Source: Candidatus Zixiibacteriota bacterium (GTDB taxonomy: Bacteria > Zixibacteria > MSB-5A5 > SM1-73). From it: DNA of 13,339 bases. Position 1 is the first letter of the stretch. Each line of letters starts with the position of its first letter. Position numbers and translations under genes: made by a program. The notes below the pieces were generated by a model. It was not told the DNA's origin, ran no database searches, and worked only from the letters and a program-made list of their open reading frames with translations. Where the stretch lies: assembly GCA_020341875.1 (NCBI GenBank), contig CP070839.1:311649-324987 (forward strand). The letters are read 5' to 3'. Of this stretch, positions 6,727 to 13,311 are shown piece after piece.

Positions 6727-6906
6727 ATGCTCCCAAAACCAACCAAATATCAGAAAAGGCTCAAGGTTCTCCGCAGGCAGGCAAAACATGGCGACTCAAA
6801 AGCCATGGAGGAAATGTACAGGAGATACCACATCAACGCGATAATGATCGACGGTGAATTGGTGAGCCTGAAGGACAGACTCAAGGAATCTCTGCGCAGG
6901 CTGTAG
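6727..6906 (+). CDS. Small basic hypothetical protein (59 aa)
   Basis: The ATG at 6727 is preceded by a strong purine-rich ribosome site (AGAGGGGGAGGCG), which decides this start over an upstream in-frame start without one. The product is lysine/arginine-rich and predicted largely helical, with no Cys, signal peptide or membrane segment, so it is probably cytoplasmic. A short stretch AKHGDSKAMEEMYRRYHI loosely resembles half of a Sel1/TPR-like repeat, but one half-repeat is not enough for an assignment. It stands alone, downstream of the promoter at 6307 and the 158-base dyad element, which could be its leader. Two mutually exclusive hairpins lie just past its stop. Function unknown. Confidence 0.6.
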   Translation: MLPKPTKYQKRLKVLRRQAKHGDSKAMEEMYRRYHINAIMIDGELVSLKDRLKESLRRL

Positions 6907-6921
6907 GACAACTAGAAGAAG

Positions 6922-6946
6922 ACCTCCCTCGAGGTAGGCATACCTC
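6922..6946 (+). repeat. Two mutually exclusive hairpins after the 59-aa ORF
   Basis: ACCTC-CCTC-GAGGT (6922-6935) and GAGGTA-GGCA-TACCTC (6931-6946) are both perfect stems and share the central GAGGT, so only one can form at a time. They begin 16 bases past the stop at 6906. No U-tract follows, so neither is a classical terminator. The rest of 6947-7153 holds no gene or other signal that I can support. Confidence 0.3.
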
Positions 6947-7153
6947 AATACCATCAACCCCGTAGAACCATTTCCCCAGGGATCGAGAGGACGAATCGCC
7001 CCCGTGAAGTCGTTCGACAGCTCCAAAAGCGCTAGAAAGAACCGCATACAGCTTAATGATTCATGTTCTAAGCCGACCACAGGATATGCTCAATGACGAG
7101 TTCACATGATTTGCGTGACAGTATGGCTCTGAAAAACATTCTCCTTTTTCCTC

Positions 7154-7182
7154 TTGACAACGCTCGGGGCGAAATCTAAATT
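7154..7182 (+). promoter_or_regulatory. Predicted sigma-70-type promoter of the cytochrome gene
   Basis: TTGACA (7154-7159), a 17-base spacer and TAAATT (7177-7182) give a perfect -35 and a -10 with two mismatches to TATAAT. The predicted start is near 7189, leaving a leader of about 48 bases. The leader ends in AAGGAGGTGA (7218-7227), an essentially full anti-Shine-Dalgarno match, 9 bases before the ATG at 7237. This implies strong expression. Confidence 0.6.
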
Positions 7183-7236
7183 GGAATGAATGAAGGTTCA
7201 CATTGTATAAATAGAAGAAGGAGGTGAAGAGAAAAG

Positions 7237-7872
7237 ATGAAGAAACTCACTTGGATCTTGATCCTGGTATTCGTCGCTTCCCTTCTGTGGTGGGGATTTG
7301 CCATTTCACAGGAGAAGCCCAAGGTCGTCGCAAAGTCGACCGCATCCGAAAAGGCCGATACCACAAAGGCCAAAGAGCATGCTTACGTCGGTGTGGGTAA
7401 ATGCGGCTGCCACAAGATGAAGACCTGGGGCAATATTCTGGAGAAGTGGGCGGCCACCAAGCATGCCGGCGCCTACACGCGTCTTGCAGGCGAGAAGGCA
7501 AAGGCCGTTGCCAAGGACCTGAAGATCGAGAACCCGCAGAAGAGCGACAAGTGCTTGGTCTGCCACGTCACCGGACATGAGGCCTCTGCGAAGCTCAAAG
7601 GGGAGAAGTACAGCGTCGAGGAAGGCGTAACCTGCGAAGCATGCCACGGACCTGCCGGGGATTACCTTAAATCTCACAGTAAGAAGGACAACGCGAAACA
7701 GGCGGCCGCGGACGGGTTAATGAAACCGGCTGAAGAGGGCTGTGTGAAATGCCATAACGAGAAGAGCCCTACCTACAAAGAGTTCAAGTTCAAAGAGGCT
7801 ATCAAGCTGGTGGAGCACCACAAGCCCACCAAGGAAGAACTGGAGAAAGCGAAGAAAGCCGAGGGCAAGTAG
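7237..7872 (+). CDS. Exported multihaem c-type cytochrome, cytochrome c554-like (211 aa)
   Basis: Residues 1-24 are a signal peptide or anchor (MKKLTWILILVFVASLLWWG, then FAIS), so the protein is predicted periplasmic or membrane-tethered. Three canonical haem sites are present: CLVCH (C106-H110), CEACH (C133-H137) and CVKCH (C169-H173). A fourth, at the position where c554-family proteins carry their first site after 'YVG..KC', reads CGCH (C56-H59), one residue short of CxxCH. The context W71-AATKH76, typical just after haem 1, supports homology to the cytochrome c554 family. The C-terminus is Lys/Glu-rich and helical. Family members carry electrons in respiratory chains; the partner here is not visible because the gene stands alone. 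The promoter, consensus ribosome site and strong terminator suggest a highly expressed single-gene transcript. Confidence 0.9.
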   Translation: MKKLTWILILVFVASLLWWGFAISQEKPKVVAKSTASEKADTTKAKEHAYVGVGKCGCHKMKTWGNILEKWAATKHAGAYTRLAGEKAKAVAKDLKIENPQKSDKCLVCHVTGHEASAKLKGEKYSVEEGVTCEACHGPAGDYLKSHSKKDNAKQAAADGLMKPAEEGCVKCHNEKSPTYKEFKFKEAIKLVEHHKPTKEELEKAKKAEGK

Positions 7873-7905
7873 CTCGGCTGCAGAGTATGACGGTTATCCG
7901 GAAGG

Positions 7906-7937
7906 CGACGCCGCTAAGTGCGGCGTCGTTTTCTCTT
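7906..7937 (+). terminator. Intrinsic terminator of the cytochrome gene
   Basis: A perfect 9-base GC-rich stem, CGACGCCGC (7906-7914) with GCGGCGTCG (7920-7928), has a 5-base loop and is followed by TTTTCTCTT. It starts 34 bases past the cytochrome stop codon. Confidence 0.88.
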
Positions 7938-8252
7938 ATCCCCCTCGGATTCGCCGACCAGAGTGATGTCCTACACCGACGCATTCTACCGACCTTGTTC
8001 CTAGATTCCGATTCACCGGCGCGACTCTTATCAGTCACTCGTGAGCCGTGGCAAACGACTCGCCGGGGCTTTTCTACTTTCCACCGGAAATTCTCGCACG
8101 CGGCCAGCAACGATCAAAATCGTGGAATCTCGCAACATCTGGCCTCGCGATGGTCGGCAGGCCCGCCTTGAGCGAGCCCCTCGTCAGGCCGGGTATATCG
8201 TACGCAACGGAACGGGAGAAAAACCCGCAAGGGCCCGATCCATATGAGATGC
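7938..8252. other. Non-coding stretch between terminator and repeat hairpins
   Basis: Several overlapping open frames exist, but none has a ribosome site, a recognisable family or a consistent coding look. I see no RNA gene or mobile element here. Confidence 0.5.
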
Positions 8253-8305
8253 GGCGGGACTTGATTCCCGCCACATTACGTTCCCGGGGCCAAGGGAGGC
8301 CCCGG
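8253..8305. repeat. Pair of perfect GC-rich hairpins (possible dispersed repeat)
   Basis: GGCGGGA (8253-8259) pairs with TCCCGCC (8266-8272), and CCGGGGCC (8284-8291) pairs perfectly with GGCCCCGG (8298-8305). A weaker third hairpin, GAAAC-TTG-GTTTC, lies at 8328-8340. They sit 3' of the cold-shock gene on its strand and could end or stabilise its mRNA, although none is followed by a U-tract on that strand. The GGCGGGA...TCCCGCC unit looks like the interspersed palindromic repeats found in many environmental genomes. Confidence 0.4.
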
Positions 8306-8346
8306 AAAGACCAACGATATGTTCTTAGAAACTTGGTTTCTCTAAA

Positions 8347-8550
8347 CTATATCTTTTGGACATTTGTTGCCTGAGGTCCTTTTTGTCCCTGTCCTTCTTC
8401 GAAGCTGACTACGTCACCTTCCCGAAGAGTCTTATATCCTTCGCCCTGTATCTCAGAGAAGTGCACAAACAGGTCCTGCCCTCCGTCGTCCGGAGTAATG
8501 AATCCATACCCTTTGGACTCATTGAACCACTTTACCGTACCTTGCGTCAC
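8347..8550 (-). CDS. csp: Cold-shock domain protein, CspA family (67 aa)
   Basis: A complete single cold-shock (OB-fold) domain that binds single-stranded RNA/DNA and acts as an RNA chaperone. It starts TQGTVKWFNESKGYGFI, with RNP1 KGYGFI (13-18) and RNP2 DLFVHF (26-31), and ends QKGPQATNVQKI, as family members do. The length is normal. The start is GTG at 8550, chosen because it follows AAAGGAGGTGA, a near-perfect ribosome site, and gives the family N-terminus. The open frame continues upstream to an ATG at 8637, but that would overlap the leader hairpin and add 29 unrelated residues. The leader carries a terminator-like hairpin with seven U's just upstream of the ribosome site, suggesting control by antitermination or temperature. 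It is a single gene, divergent from the Msr gene. Confidence 0.95.
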   Translation of the reverse strand: MTQGTVKWFNESKGYGFITPDDGGQDLFVHFSEIQGEGYKTLREGDVVSFEEGQGQKGPQATNVQKI

Positions 8551-8575
8551 AAAATCACCTCCTTTCCTCCATAAC

Positions 8576-8615
8576 AAAAAAACCACGAAAGTCTCCTCAA
8601 AATAAGCTTTCGCGG
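8576..8615 (-). terminator. Terminator-like hairpin in the leader of the cold-shock gene (candidate attenuator)
   Basis: On the minus strand CCGCGAAAG (8615-8607) pairs with CTTTCGTGG (8591-8583) over 9 positions, with one G-U pair, around a 15-base loop. Seven consecutive T's follow (8582-8576). The ribosome site of the cold-shock gene begins about 10 bases further on. It has the layout of an intrinsic terminator placed in a 5' leader. It could instead end an upstream minus-strand transcript, though no convincing gene lies there. Confidence 0.5.
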
Positions 8616-9062
8616 CTGAATAAATCCGAGCTAACAAAAACCTATCTCAACTCTTCTGTCTTTGCTTCAGCATCTATACGCATCGTCTTACATATTTGAG
8701 AAGATTTTCACATTTTTTTTCGGAGACTTATCTCGAAAATCGAAGAGAGGGTACATTTTTTGGAGACTGTTGCCGGGGCTCCGGCAGCCAAATCCTGTGA
8801 TCGTCAGCCGATGATTGCCTCTGCCCGGAACAATCAGGCAAACCGATCCCGCAAAGCAGTAGTATCAGGAATAGGTATTGGAACCAGAAAGTCTCCCCTG
8901 TTTGGTAGGGCTGCAGGCAATCCGTCACAGCATTAGGGCCAGTGTGAAGCGGTCTTGGCCGCCTGTTCCCGATTTCCAGAGATTAAGGAGGATAATCCAA
9001 CGCGCTGCGATAGGATACGAGTCATAATCCCATTCATTGTCTTTTTCCTGTTAGGAGGAAAC
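8616..9062. other. Divergent intergenic region between cold-shock and Msr genes, with a repeated 7-mer
   Basis: AGTCTCC or its complement GGAGACT occurs at 8590-8596, 8722-8728, 8762-8768 and 8890-8896. The first and last are within an identical 10-mer, GAAAGTCTCC. A perfect hairpin TGCCGG-GGCT-CCGGCA lies at 8771-8786. A Shine-Dalgarno-like AAGGAGG at 8985-8991 has no start codon at the proper distance. I found no convincing -35/-10 pair for either flanking gene. A short minus-strand frame at 8728-8928 is not accepted as a gene. Confidence 0.4.
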
Positions 9063-10001
9063 GTGAAATGTGTTGGTGAGGGCCGGAGGGTCTCCATTTT
9101 TAACAGCCGCACAAGAGCGGTGGAAGAAGTTGAGAAGATATCCAAAACTGATGACGAGTGGAGGGAAATACTCGCTCCCCAGCAGTACCGGGTCACCAGG
9201 CAAAAGGGCACGGAAAGGCCATTTGCAGGACAATGCGAAATGCCCAAGGAGAGCGGTGTCTATCAATGCGTTTGCTGCGGAACCGATCTGTTCGCCGTGG
9301 ATTCGAAATTCGAATCCGGGACCGGCTGGCCAAGCTTCTGGGAAGCGGTATCGGATTTGAATGTAAAGAACCGAGCGGATGATAGTCACGGTATGCGCAG
9401 AACGGAGGTGCTCTGCGCCCGCTGCGACGCACATTTGGGTCATGTCTTTGACGATGGTCCCCCGCCCACAGGCAAACGCTATTGCATCAACTCGATTGCC
9501 CTGGAGTTCGTCAAAGGCGACGGTGGGCTATCGGAGAAGGCGACTTTTGCAGCGGGTTGTTTTTGGGGAGTGGAGGAGGCATTCAGAACTCTCCCAGGAG
9601 TGGTGTCCACCCGGGTTGGCTATACCGGTGGAAATTCAGAGAATCCGACCTATCAAGATGTCTGTTCAGGGAAGACCGGACATGCCGAGGCTGTTGAGAT
9701 CGAGTTCGACCCTTCCCGCATCTCCTATGAGGAACTCCTGGCAGTATTTTGGAGGACGCACGACCCGACCACCCTAAACAGGCAGGGACCGGATGTTGGT
9801 GAACAGTATAGATCTGCCATATTCTTTAACAGCAAAGAACAGGAAGCAGCCGCCAGATCGTCGAAAGAGAGTCTTGATAGCTCGGATACGTATGAGACTG
9901 AGATCGCAACCCAGATTGTCCCGGCCCCTGAATTCTATGAGGCCGAAGAATACCACCAGCAGTATCTAAAGAAACGTGGAATCTCAGGTTGTGGGATTTG
10001 A
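9063..10001 (+). CDS. msrBA: Bifunctional peptide methionine sulfoxide reductase, MsrB-MsrA fusion (312 aa)
   Basis: Repairs oxidised methionine: the N-terminal MsrB half reduces the R-sulfoxide and the C-terminal MsrA half the S-sulfoxide. Numbered from GTG 9063, MsrB (about 27-150) has the zinc cysteines C69/C72 and C118/C121, the HLGHVF motif and catalytic C141 in RYCINS. MsrA (about 158-305) has catalytic C166 in GCFWG and a C-terminal cysteine (C310, GCGI) suited to resolving the disulfide. The order B-A is the reverse of the A-B order in Neisseria PilB. The start is uncertain. GTG 9063 follows AGGAGG by 4 bases. An in-frame TTG at 8955 has no ribosome site but would add 36 residues including a hydrophobic run (VIIPFIVFFLLGG) that could be an export signal. 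It converges on the gene at 10176-12359. Confidence 0.93.
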   Translation: MKCVGEGRRVSIFNSRTRAVEEVEKISKTDDEWREILAPQQYRVTRQKGTERPFAGQCEMPKESGVYQCVCCGTDLFAVDSKFESGTGWPSFWEAVSDLNVKNRADDSHGMRRTEVLCARCDAHLGHVFDDGPPPTGKRYCINSIALEFVKGDGGLSEKATFAAGCFWGVEEAFRTLPGVVSTRVGYTGGNSENPTYQDVCSGKTGHAEAVEIEFDPSRISYEELLAVFWRTHDPTTLNRQGPDVGEQYRSAIFFNSKEQEAAARSSKESLDSSDTYETEIATQIVPAPEFYEAEEYHQQYLKKRGISGCGI

Positions 10002-10175
10002 CGGAGGCCCGTGGAGGTCTCTCTGAATTCACAAGCCGAGGAGGGATACCAAGCGCCAGCGGAGTCGCAGGGTGTGACCGACAACGATCTCATGGGATAT
10101 GGACTTGGAGGCAGGACCCTGCCGGATTCTACTGAAACCTTGTTCGGGTAAAACAGCCGGGGCAATCTACAGCAG

Positions 10176-12359
10176 TCATCGCCCTTTGGTCTTTTCATCC
10201 ATAAGGCGGCATCCCTCTATCAAGATGGCCTCGTTGGTCAAACGACTGTTCGGTGCCGGCAAATCCTCGGTCGCCACTGAATCCACGGCCCAGGAACCAT
10301 CGCTCCAAGATAAGGCTTCAGAGACGGCCTCAGCGCCAGTTAAGTCTTTGCATTGGGCAAAACTTATCTGCCCGCGGTCTAAGTAGAGCACCAGCCCGGG
10401 GACATCCGGACGGTTAGACTGGACTGTTATCCTGACAGTTTTGCGGCAGGGTCCAAGGGTTTTGAGTAGTTGGATGAGACCTATATCAGCCAGGCGCCCC
10501 CGGGATCCGGACGTGCCGCCAGCGATCTCAGTTGCTGCTTTTTCTCGAGCACTTATCTTGGCCCCCAGCGCGTTGATCTTACTGAACATTAAGTTGAGGT
10601 TGTCGTCCAGAAAAACGACGTCTTCGATCCCCTGCTCAAGCAGGCCGGCCACCGGCAGATAGGAACAATCCGTCAGTACCAGGGTTGGGGTGCTCTTGAA
10701 ACTCACACCCCCTTCCACTAGCTTGCCTATAGACGATGTCACATTCTCCGGCTCGCCTGGAACGGCCAAGATTATCATCTCCGGTTCGCGGCGCTTGTAG
10801 AGTTCGACAAACAAACCTGGCGAGCTTTGAGAGACTACCCCGAATCCTTCGTTCTTTAGTCGCGACTCGAGAGCGTGCTGGAGGGGCGAATCATCAACGA
10901 AAATCATCACCTGAACCGCCTTCTGGATCGTGCGCCGACTCAGTACCTCCTCCTGAATCATCTCAATGAACGCCTCCACGGCCTCGGGCAGGAGCAGCCT
11001 CCCCGCCAGACCTCGCAGTTTCTCCTTGATGGGATCAAGCGTGTCCAGCGAAAGACGGCCGTTCTGCGGGATGCTGTTGCAGAACATGTCGACTATTGTC
11101 AGCACGTTACCGCCCAGTACGCGGATCGGTATATGACCCGCCTGTTTTTTCGGCAGGCTGACGTACATGGAGCGCAGTATCTCCAGCAATTCCGAAGGGT
11201 AATCCAGCGACTTCAACAGTTTGACCGTGAGCTGGATCATTTCGGCGCCGTCTTTGGTCTTGCCGGTGCCGTAATGGAACTTGGCCAGATCGTGAACGTA
11301 GCCAGCGTGGGTTATTGTCAATCGGTCTTCGTCCAGAAGCCCCAGTCTGCGGCACAGATGATCCACGTACCTTCCAACCTGCCCGCTATGATTGACCTGT
11401 AGCTTGGCCATGCAGCACAACAGGGAGGTGAATAAATCAAGATCTTTGAGAAGCAGGTTTGGGTCAACAGAAGCAGCATCTCCAGCCATAAGAAGGGACG
11501 AGGCTGTTTTGTAGCTACGTATCACCGTTTTGGGCGAGATTTTCCGTATCCGGCTGACCAAATCTCTATAGTCGACGGATACGGTATCCTTCAGGAAGAT
11601 CGTGTGAAATTCCTCGTCTCCCAGAAGACTGATCGCTTCATCGGATGAATGAGTGACGACGACCCGGTAGTTGTCCATTTCCAGCAAGGGCTGCAGGAGA
11701 GGTGACTTATGCCCTTCATCGGTGATCAGCAGGACGGCCGGCCCGGCTTTATCGGATCGATCAACCTCGGTCCCGACAGGTTGTCTGCTGATCTCGGTGG
11801 TTGTACCGGACGCTTCGCGCAACTGTGCGTCGTGCCATGACGTATATCGTCCCAGATAGTGCTTGGCAATGGCTGTATTCAAGGCAATCTCGACAGCCAC
11901 ACATAGTCTGACCTCCTGGCCCCGCACAACGAAGTTGAGTTCTTTGATCAGGTCCGAATCGGTAGGGTCTTCGCAGGCGATCTTGAGAATATTACATTGG
12001 GGATCGTGGTCGAAGGGAATCACCTTGCGTGCCAGGGCCACTTCCTGTGGCACCTTACTGATGACCGTCTGGGGTATCTCCAGATCAGATAGGACTACTC
12101 CTGGGCAGTCGAGTTGAGTGGAGAGCGCCTTCGCCAGCCCGGCTTCGTCGATGTATCCTAAGCACAAAAGCTGCGAACCGAATCTTCCGCCGTAAGCCTT
12201 CTGCCTTAGCAGTGCCTCTTTGATTTGGGCTTCGGATATCAGTCCCTCATCGATTAGAATCTCATCCAGCCGCCGCTTGCGCTTCTTACGGGAAACCTCG
12301 TTTCCCTCGGTTTGTGCCGAGCGGACATCTCCAACAGTTTCCAGGGGTCGGTTGCACAT
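10176..12359 (-). CDS. MshEN - pseudo-receiver - degenerate HD-GYP - pseudo-receiver - PATAN (DUF4388) protein (727 aa)
   Basis: A cytoplasmic multi-domain signalling protein without an obvious active enzyme. Residues 30-170 are a GspE/MshE N-terminal (MshEN) domain with two tandem motifs, RLDEILIDEGLI...LLRQ and RFGSQLLCLGYI...LSTQ, the layout that binds c-di-GMP in this family. Residues 207-285 resemble a receiver, but the phospho-acceptor position is Lys257. Residues 305-475 resemble an HD-GYP domain, keeping H324 and HD 356-357 but lacking the GYP motif and most metal ligands. Residues 483-598 form a second receiver-like domain with D489/D490 but Ala532 at the acceptor position. Residues 618-722 are a DUF4388/PATAN domain. 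The ATG at 12359 has a modest AGGAAA ribosome site. Output partners are not visible. The likely role is a c-di-GMP-responsive scaffold, possibly linked to motility, pili or secretion, as for other MshEN proteins. Confidence 0.88.
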   Translation of the reverse strand: MCNRPLETVGDVRSAQTEGNEVSRKKRKRRLDEILIDEGLISEAQIKEALLRQKAYGGRFGSQLLCLGYIDEAGLAKALSTQLDCPGVVLSDLEIPQTVISKVPQEVALARKVIPFDHDPQCNILKIACEDPTDSDLIKELNFVVRGQEVRLCVAVEIALNTAIAKHYLGRYTSWHDAQLREASGTTTEISRQPVGTEVDRSDKAGPAVLLITDEGHKSPLLQPLLEMDNYRVVVTHSSDEAISLLGDEEFHTIFLKDTVSVDYRDLVSRIRKISPKTVIRSYKTASSLLMAGDAASVDPNLLLKDLDLFTSLLCCMAKLQVNHSGQVGRYVDHLCRRLGLLDEDRLTITHAGYVHDLAKFHYGTGKTKDGAEMIQLTVKLLKSLDYPSELLEILRSMYVSLPKKQAGHIPIRVLGGNVLTIVDMFCNSIPQNGRLSLDTLDPIKEKLRGLAGRLLLPEAVEAFIEMIQEEVLSRRTIQKAVQVMIFVDDSPLQHALESRLKNEGFGVVSQSSPGLFVELYKRREPEMIILAVPGEPENVTSSIGKLVEGGVSFKSTPTLVLTDCSYLPVAGLLEQGIEDVVFLDDNLNLMFSKINALGAKISAREKAATEIAGGTSGSRGRLADIGLIQLLKTLGPCRKTVRITVQSNRPDVPGLVLYLDRGQISFAQCKDLTGAEAVSEALSWSDGSWAVDSVATEDLPAPNSRLTNEAILIEGCRLMDEKTKGR

Positions 12360-12711
12360 GTGATCGTTTCCTGCACTCAGACCGGCTTGCTTTCAACCGC
12401 GTCTTTCAGACGGTGGCCCTTCGGCTACATCACAGGCTAATGGCGCACGATGATGGCTGCTACTATCACCTGTATCGGTAGTGACGGTATAGAGTTGACA
12501 GGTCTGTCTTGCCTTAGGTGTGCAATTTGTGAGCACGCATTGGGCTTCGGACGGGAGGGGCTTGGGGAACACCCGGCTCGAGGAATCAGGCACAAGAATG
12601 AAAAGCCCGGTGAGAACACATCCAAGATTTCGAGAGCTTCTTCCAGCTTCTGACGGTCGCGGGAAGGCACGCGAACTCAAGATCTGGACACCTTCCCGAT
12701 TCCTTATCGTC
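12360..12711. other. Non-coding stretch upstream of the MshEN gene
   Basis: No gene is accepted here. On the minus strand, CGGGAAGG...CCTTCCCG forms a long-loop dyad soon after the dockerin-protein stop, without a U-tract. The last 60 bases before the MshEN gene contain a hairpin CGTCT-GAA-AGACG in a context that partly resembles one half of a class I c-di-GMP riboswitch (discussed as a finding). A frame at 12437-12670 has no ribosome site and is rejected. Confidence 0.4.
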
Positions 12712-13251
12712 TCAGCAGGGCGGCGGGTCTCCGCCTCTGTAGAGATAATTAACCAGGAAGACAACGTCTCCCACGTTCACTATTCCGTCGTCAGTGACAT
12801 CACCGGCCTCAATGGGACAGGGTTCGTCACCACCTCTATACAGGTAGTTCACCAGGTAGACCACGTCGCCGACATTGATTATCCCGTCCGCATTCAGGTC
12901 GCCGCGAACCACGCGGGTCGCCATGACATAACCTGCCTCCATTCCCCAGTTATCACTATCTGAGAGGCCAATGGCCGAAGGTTGTCCTCCCGAGTTAACC
13001 GGAATGCCGTAATTATCCGATTCCGATGCTCCTCCGAAGGCATCCAGGACGTCGGTGACCATCACATATCCTTGCCGAGAACCGGCAAGTGACGTTCGCT
13101 CCTGAATGCTCATCGCCTCTGCTTTAATCTCAGGGGCGCCCTTCGGCGTGATCTTGGCGGGCCGGACCTGTCTGTTCGCGTCAGCATGCACCGTCCCCAC
13201 CAACAGCCCCGCAACCGCTACTATCATCGCCAACAATTTGATCTTTATCAT
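12712..13251 (-). CDS. Exported protein with two C-terminal dockerin-like repeats (179 aa)
   Basis: The ATG at 13251 follows AAAGGAG at a good distance and opens a signal peptide (MIKIKLLAMIVAVAGLLVGT, then VHA), cleaved after about residue 23. This start is preferred over an upstream one at 13302. The middle (about 55-112) has two Ser/Asn/Gly-rich units ending in 'SDNYG' and 'SDNWGMEAGY', a pattern seen in secreted proteins of metagenomic lineages. Two dockerin type I-like repeats follow, GDLNADGIINVGDVVYLVNY (117-136) and GDVTDDGIVNVGDVVFLVNY (about 150-169), with a period of 33 residues, Ca-binding-type Asp/Asn spacing and a shared YRGGD tail. Each tail ends near a cysteine (C145, C179). 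Dockerin repeats bind cohesins in cellulosomes; in non-cellulosomal bacteria they probably mediate other extracellular attachment. No enzymatic domain is visible. Confidence 0.85.
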   Translation of the reverse strand: MIKIKLLAMIVAVAGLLVGTVHADANRQVRPAKITPKGAPEIKAEAMSIQERTSLAGSRQGYVMVTDVLDAFGGASESDNYGIPVNSGGQPSAIGLSDSDNWGMEAGYVMATRVVRGDLNADGIINVGDVVYLVNYLYRGGDEPCPIEAGDVTDDGIVNVGDVVFLVNYLYRGGDPPPC

Positions 13252-13277
13252 TGTGTACTCCTTTGCCCGATCCTTAA

Positions 13278-13298
13278 GGACAGCCCTGGTGGCCGTCC
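13278..13298. repeat. Hairpin upstream of the dockerin-protein gene
   Basis: GGACAGCC (13278-13285) and GGCCGTCC (13291-13298) pair at 7 of 8 positions around a 5-base loop. It would lie in the leader of the dockerin-protein mRNA, about 14 bases upstream of the ribosome site, or it could be the 3' end of something outside the window. There is no T-tract on either side. Confidence 0.3.
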
Positions 13299-13311
13299 GC
13301 ATGATGGCTTT

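Noticed and set aside
8551..8637. Extended N-terminus of the cold-shock protein (29 extra residues)
   Set aside because: The near-perfect ribosome site and family N-terminus fit the GTG at 8550; the extension would translate through the leader hairpin and its U-tract.
8771..8786. Perfect TGCCGG-GGCT-CCGGCA hairpin as a terminator
   Set aside because: No T-tract follows on either strand, and it lies inside a divergent gap with no gene ending at it.
8728..8928. Minus-strand frame with a hydrophobic stretch (FLILLLCGIGLPDC) resembling a lipoprotein signal
   Set aside because: It begins at a GTG without a ribosome site, its hydrophobic part is not near the N-terminus, the Cys context LPDC is a poor lipobox, and the tail has no recognisable character.
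12437..12670. Minus-strand frame beginning MPSRDRQKLEEALEILDVF
   Set aside because: The first residues look protein-like, but the start is a GTG without a ribosome site and the remainder is low-quality sequence; it could be a gene remnant but cannot be supported.
13252..13302. Upstream start for the dockerin-repeat protein
   Set aside because: The ATG at 13251 has a good ribosome site and directly opens a signal peptide; the longer form would bury it behind 17 charged residues.
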